Source of the DNA: Prevotella sp.
Lineage (GTDB): Bacteria; Bacteroidota; Bacteroidia; Bacteroidales; Bacteroidaceae
NCBI GenBank assembly: GCA_016285245.1
Contig: JAEEQH010000031.1
Coordinates: 1 to 33,435, forward strand
DNA length: 33,435 nt
Direction of reading: 5' to 3'
Below the pieces are notes generated by a model. It saw only the letters and a list, made by a program, of their open reading frames with translations. It ran no database searches and was not told where the DNA came from. How positions within the stretch are numbered: the first letter of the stretch is position 1; every line of letters starts with the position of its first letter. This document shows, piece by piece, positions 30,181 to 33,435 of the stretch. The translations under genes and the position numbers were made by a program.

Positions 30181-32433
30181 ATGAAAAAGACAGTATTGAT
30201 TATAGCAGCCGCGCTGATGTGTGGCGCAGCAAGTGCTCAGCAAGAACAGCAACAGGAGCCACAACGTAAGAAAGTGGGCGTCGTCCTCAGTGGCGGCGGT
30301 GCTAAGGGTATGGCACACATCGGTGTGCTGAAGGTGCTCGAGAAGGCGGGCATTCCCGTCGACTACATCACCGGCACGTCAATGGGCAGCATCATCGGCG
30401 GCCTCTACGCCATCGGCTACAACTCCCACTCGCTCGACTCGATGGTACGCGTGCAGGACTGGAGCTACGTCATCACCGACCGCGAGGACCTGCGGCGTCA
30501 GAGCCTCAGCGACCGTAAGAAGCAGAACACCTACGCCTTCACCACCGGTGTCACCATCGGACAGAAGGATATGCAGGCCGGCGGCATCATCAAGGGCAAG
30601 AACCTCGCCGAACTGTTCCAACAGCTCTGCACGGGCTATACCGACTCTCTCGACTTCACAAACGACCTGCGCATACCGTTTGCCTGTGTGGCAACGAACA
30701 TCATCGACAACTCCGAGGTAGACTTCCACAGCGGACGGCTGCCGCAGGCCATGCGTGCCTCGATGGCCATACCCGCTGCCTTCTCGCCCGTCAGGATTGG
30801 CGACAAGGTGCTCGTCGACGGTGGTCTGAAGAACAACTACCCTGTCGACATTGCCCGCGAGATGGGTGCCGACATCGTCATCGGCGTCACCGTCCAGGGA
30901 CCGCCGAAGGGTGCCGAGGACATGGGTGGCACAATGAGCATCCTCAGCCAGATCATCGACGTGAACTGTAAGAACAAGGTTGACGAGAACATCGCCATGA
31001 CCGACCTCCACATGGCTGTCGACACGAAGGGCTACAACGCTGCCAGCTTCACCCTCGATGCCATCGACACCCTGATACGCCGCGGTGAGGAGGAGGCCAT
31101 GCGCCACTGGGACCAGATTATGGCGCTGAAACCGATTATCGGTATCCCCGACACGTTCCGCGCCGTTGTTCACCACCCCCTGCGGCCGCAGGTGATGACC
31201 GAGAAGCAGTTCGTCACAGGCTATACTTTCGAGAACATGACGCCTCAGGCTGAGAAGTTCATACGCAGCAAGTTCCACCTCCAGCGGACGGACAGCATCG
31301 ATGCCAAGCTAGAACAGGAGCTCACCACGTCGATGCGCGTGGATCTGTTCTACCAGACAGCAGAGTGCCGTCTCGTACCTGAGGGGAACGGCGTGCGGGT
31401 CATCCTCTTGGCAGGCAACCGCAAGTCGGTGCAGTTCCATGCCGGCTTCCGCTACGACACCGAGGAGTATGCCGCCGTACAGCTGGGTCTCGACATCCCG
31501 ATGAAGAGTGCCACACCGGTGAACTCCGACATCACCATCCGCCTGGGCAAGCGTCTGAAGACACGCGCCGAGCTCACCGTCCACCCGCGCAGCTTCACGC
31601 GTCCCACGCTAAGCTATGAGTTCCGCCGCAACGATGTTGATGTCTACATGAAGGGCGACCGTGCCTACAATATCCTCTACAACCAGTTCCAGGGCGAGCT
31701 GACGCCGCTGAACTTCGACCTTCGACACTTCAACCTCCAGATGGGACTCCGCTGGGACTTTATGCACTACCGCAACCAGCTCGGTTCCGAGACATCGAAA
31801 CAAGTGAAGCTGAAGAACGAGCACTTCTTCAGCTACCGTGCCCGCATGACCTATAACAGCGAGGACAACTGGTACTTCCCCACACGCGGTAGCCGCTTGA
31901 CTGCTGAGTATGCCTACGTCACCAACGACTTCACTAAGCTCGACGACCGCGATGCTGACGGAACGAAGCTAGGCAAGAAGAACGGCATGAGCGACGTCAG
32001 TGCCAACTGGCGCACCTCGCTGACCATCGGCAGCCGCTTCACGCTCCAGCCGATGATCTACGGACGTCTGCTCTTCGGCAGCATCGTCCCACCAGTCTTC
32101 GGCAACACCATCGGCGGCGACTACTTCGGCCACTATGTGGAGCAGCAGATGCCCTTTGCCGGTATCGGCTGCATGGAGTATGTCGACAAGCAGTTCGTGG
32201 CCGCCCAGCTGCAGGCACAGCAGCACATCGGCAAGAGCAGCTACATCCTGCTCCGCGCCGCCGGTGCCCAGCAGTCGGGCAAGGTCAACAGCCTGCTGAA
32301 GCACAAGACGCTCTACGGTGGGCAGCTGGCTTACTATTACAACACGATGTTCGGTCCGGTGGGTGCCACCCTCGGCTACAGTAATCGCACCAAGGAGCCC
32401 TACTTCTGTCTGAACCTCGGCTACGAGTTCTAA
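30181..32433 (+). CDS. Patatin-like phospholipase fused to an outer-membrane barrel (PlpD-like, type Vd)
   Basis: Protein of 750 residues with a signal peptide (1-19). Patatin domain at about 30-300: oxyanion loop LSGGGAKGMAHIGVL (38-52), nucleophile elbow GTSMGS (S67) and VDGGLKNNYPVD with the catalytic Asp (about 203). A short POTRA-like region (about 335-410) and a C-terminal Omp85/BamA-like 16-stranded barrel (about 430-750, ending in LNLGYEF with terminal Phe) follow. Such proteins are expected to insert in the outer membrane with the lipase domain exported. Lipase activity on phospholipids is likely by motif. It is last in the plus-strand run and ends before a strong terminator. Confidence 0.9.
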   Translation: MKKTVLIIAAALMCGAASAQQEQQQEPQRKKVGVVLSGGGAKGMAHIGVLKVLEKAGIPVDYITGTSMGSIIGGLYAIGYNSHSLDSMVRVQDWSYVITDREDLRRQSLSDRKKQNTYAFTTGVTIGQKDMQAGGIIKGKNLAELFQQLCTGYTDSLDFTNDLRIPFACVATNIIDNSEVDFHSGRLPQAMRASMAIPAAFSPVRIGDKVLVDGGLKNNYPVDIAREMGADIVIGVTVQGPPKGAEDMGGTMSILSQIIDVNCKNKVDENIAMTDLHMAVDTKGYNAASFTLDAIDTLIRRGEEEAMRHWDQIMALKPIIGIPDTFRAVVHHPLRPQVMTEKQFVTGYTFENMTPQAEKFIRSKFHLQRTDSIDAKLEQELTTSMRVDLFYQTAECRLVPEGNGVRVILLAGNRKSVQFHAGFRYDTEEYAAVQLGLDIPMKSATPVNSDITIRLGKRLKTRAELTVHPRSFTRPTLSYEFRRNDVDVYMKGDRAYNILYNQFQGELTPLNFDLRHFNLQMGLRWDFMHYRNQLGSETSKQVKLKNEHFFSYRARMTYNSEDNWYFPTRGSRLTAEYAYVTNDFTKLDDRDADGTKLGKKNGMSDVSANWRTSLTIGSRFTLQPMIYGRLLFGSIVPPVFGNTIGGDYFGHYVEQQMPFAGIGCMEYVDKQFVAAQLQAQQHIGKSSYILLRAAGAQQSGKVNSLLKHKTLYGGQLAYYYNTMFGPVGATLGYSNRTKEPYFCLNLGYEF

Positions 32434-32452
32434 ATAAGATGTGATGAATAGA

Positions 32453-32488
32453 AAAAACGACAATCGAATTGCTTCGATTGTCGTTTTT
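32453..32488 (+). terminator. Rho-independent terminator after the patatin gene
   Basis: Perfect 16-bp stem (32453-32468 with 32473-32488), loop TTGC, with a run of five T at the 3' side and A on the other, so potentially bidirectional. Confidence 0.9.
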
Positions 32489-32516
32489 GTGTCGGCATCG
32501 CTGACGAAATATCGAA

Positions 32517-32559
32517 CATAAAGTTCATCGAGGACTTCGACAAAATTGTGAACTTTATG
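32517..32559. repeat. 11-bp inverted repeat near the junction to the probable mobile element
   Basis: CATAAAGTTCA (32517-32527) and TGAACTTTATG (32549-32559) are exact reverse complements, 21 nt apart. The rest of 32489-32781 is AT-richer than the coding DNA before it and holds no gene I can support; it contains G/C-run hairpin-like DNA at about 32595-32635 and a CCTAC/GTAGG hairpin near 32667. A possible attachment or replication region, by position only. Confidence 0.45.
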
Positions 32560-32781
32560 CTTGCAACAGTACACGCATAGTAAAACCAAAATCGCCATAA
32601 GTAGGGGGAAAACCCTCTGCCTATGGGGGTTGGGTTTATGTATCCTCTTCGTTCTTTTTCATTCCTACTAAATGGTAGGGATAAAACAGTTCTTTCTATT
32701 AATTCTGCCAGCCTACTGAATATTTTTATCGCTACTATACCAACTTTTTCTAACTAACGTACTATTTATATTAAAACAATA

Positions 32782-32979
32782 ATGACAATGAGAAGAGAAT
32801 ATCGAGACTTACGTGATGATACCAAGCTGCGTATCTCACAGAGCTTGCGAGGTCGCTCGTTCAGCGAGACCCACAAACAAGCAATATCAGACGCTATGAA
32901 AGCGTACTGGTCAACAATCCCTTACAAGGACGAGGAAAATAACGAGAGTAATAACCAAAACGATGAAGCGAGTATGTAA
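32782..32979 (+). CDS. Small NUMOD3-like DNA-binding protein
   Basis: Protein of 65 residues. The centre, DDTKLRISQSLRGRSFSETH followed by KQAISDAMKAYW, matches the pattern of NUMOD3-type helix-turn-helix motifs, known from homing endonucleases and common as stand-alone small proteins in Bacteroidales phages and mobile elements. The acidic/Asn-rich tail overlaps the next gene by 17 nt. Codon use and base composition are more AT-rich than the chromosome part. Probably an accessory DNA-binding protein of the element. Confidence 0.6.
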   Translation: MTMRREYRDLRDDTKLRISQSLRGRSFSETHKQAISDAMKAYWSTIPYKDEENNESNNQNDEASM

Positions 32980-33435
32980 GAGACCTATTCAACTTGATGC
33001 AGTGAACCTTTGCTACGAGGTAGTGCATCCCTACTACTACGAACAACTCAGCGTCCTCGACTTTGGCGAGTGCCTTGATATGGACGAGTTCAGACTATAC
33101 AGAACAGAGGGCAGATACTTTGAAAACGTCTATGCCATTCGATTGGATAACGGCACACGTGATATTGAGTGGGGCTACTTGAAATTCAACCTTGCACGAG
33201 GTGACGAGCAGAGCAACACACACACCAACGGCAATCGTAAGGTTTGGTTCAGTCTCGACAATGAAACACTCTATTCAAAGGACACCTATTTTCTGACCTA
33301 CATAGAGCAGAGGCTGGGGCTGGAGTTCCATAACGTGACGAGTCTTGACCTCGCACTTGACACACCTTTCTGCGTTAGTCCACTCGTAAAAGCGTACCTC
33401 CATAACAAAGACGTGACCACCATCTTGAACGGCAA
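32963..33435 (+). CDS. Rep-like protein of a mobile element, N-terminal part
   Basis: Opens at ATG 32963 and stays open to the window end (157 codons visible). It begins MKRVCKRPIQLDAVNLCYEV and contains GRYFENVYAIRLDNG, GYLKFNLARGD, KVWFSLDN and HNVTSLDLALDTPF. The last motif (a beta strand with D-x-A-x-D-like spacing) is typical of rolling-circle initiators of the Rep_trans/replication-initiation-factor type in small plasmids and filamentous phages. The catalytic Tyr would lie beyond the window, so the call is tentative. Coupled by overlap to the NUMOD3-like gene. Confidence 0.5.
   Translation, partial: MKRVCKRPIQLDAVNLCYEVVHPYYYEQLSVLDFGECLDMDEFRLYRTEGRYFENVYAIRLDNGTRDIEWGYLKFNLARGDEQSNTHTNGNRKVWFSLDNETLYSKDTYFLTYIEQRLGLEFHNVTSLDLALDTPFCVSPLVKAYLHNKDVTTILNG

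Overview
The window looks like a chromosomal segment of a Bacteroidota bacterium, most likely order Bacteroidales and probably Prevotellaceae. The evidence is repeated TAnnTTTG (-7) boxes, several with TTG/TTTG about 19-20 nt upstream, start codons mostly without strong Shine-Dalgarno sequences, families largely confined to this phylum (DUF4251, DUF4419, DUF6057 by recognition), and a secreted protein ending in a Prevotella-type NGKKV tail. Coding DNA is fairly GC-rich, so many long antisense open frames exist; I treat them as shadows. No rRNA, tRNA or CRISPR array was seen.

Layout. 1-3013 (minus): PASTA protein, RluA-type pseudouridine synthase, ddl and a truncated acyltransferase form one envelope/housekeeping operon. 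3176-3331 (minus): rpmH, too short for ordinary ORF calling. 3512-7551 (plus): efp, a family 2 glycosyltransferase, radC, a MIP18/SufT-like Fe-S factor, a four-helix-bundle gene inside 33-bp inverted repeats, and an lpxH-like phosphatase. 7632-8999: secreted GH8 enzyme, then 570 bp of hairpins and a 21-bp repeat array. 9572-12641: ECF sigma factor, membrane anti-sigma-like DUF4251 protein, DUF4419 protein. 12736-14250: SLC13-type transporter, convergent with pta-ackA (minus). 16823-21249: DUF6057 membrane protein, TolB-like lipoprotein with a CxxCH motif, Rid-family protein. 21298-22917 (minus): cdaA and folP, divergent from murF. 24427-32433 (plus): secreted hydrolase, secreted endonuclease/phosphatase-like protein, two uncharacterised lipoproteins, and a patatin plus outer-membrane-barrel protein. 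From about 32490 the sequence turns AT-richer and carries the start of a probable mobile element (NUMOD3-like small protein, Rep-like protein cut by the window end).

Most unusual feature. Short tandem repeats of many different sequences share a period of exactly 7 nt (some 8 nt). They fill gaps between stop and start codons and also interrupt reading frames without breaking them: the glycosyltransferase, folP, murF, the anti-sigma-like gene and a lipoprotein each carry an in-frame peptide made of such repeats. One heptad family also forms the 31/33-identical inverted ends of the four-helix-bundle gene unit, and the same family appears as a gene-less pair of arms inside the glycosyltransferase and as a single arm inside the lipoprotein. 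This suggests a dispersed repeat system with a possible protein-coding master copy resembling the S23/IVS elements of bacterial 23S rRNA.
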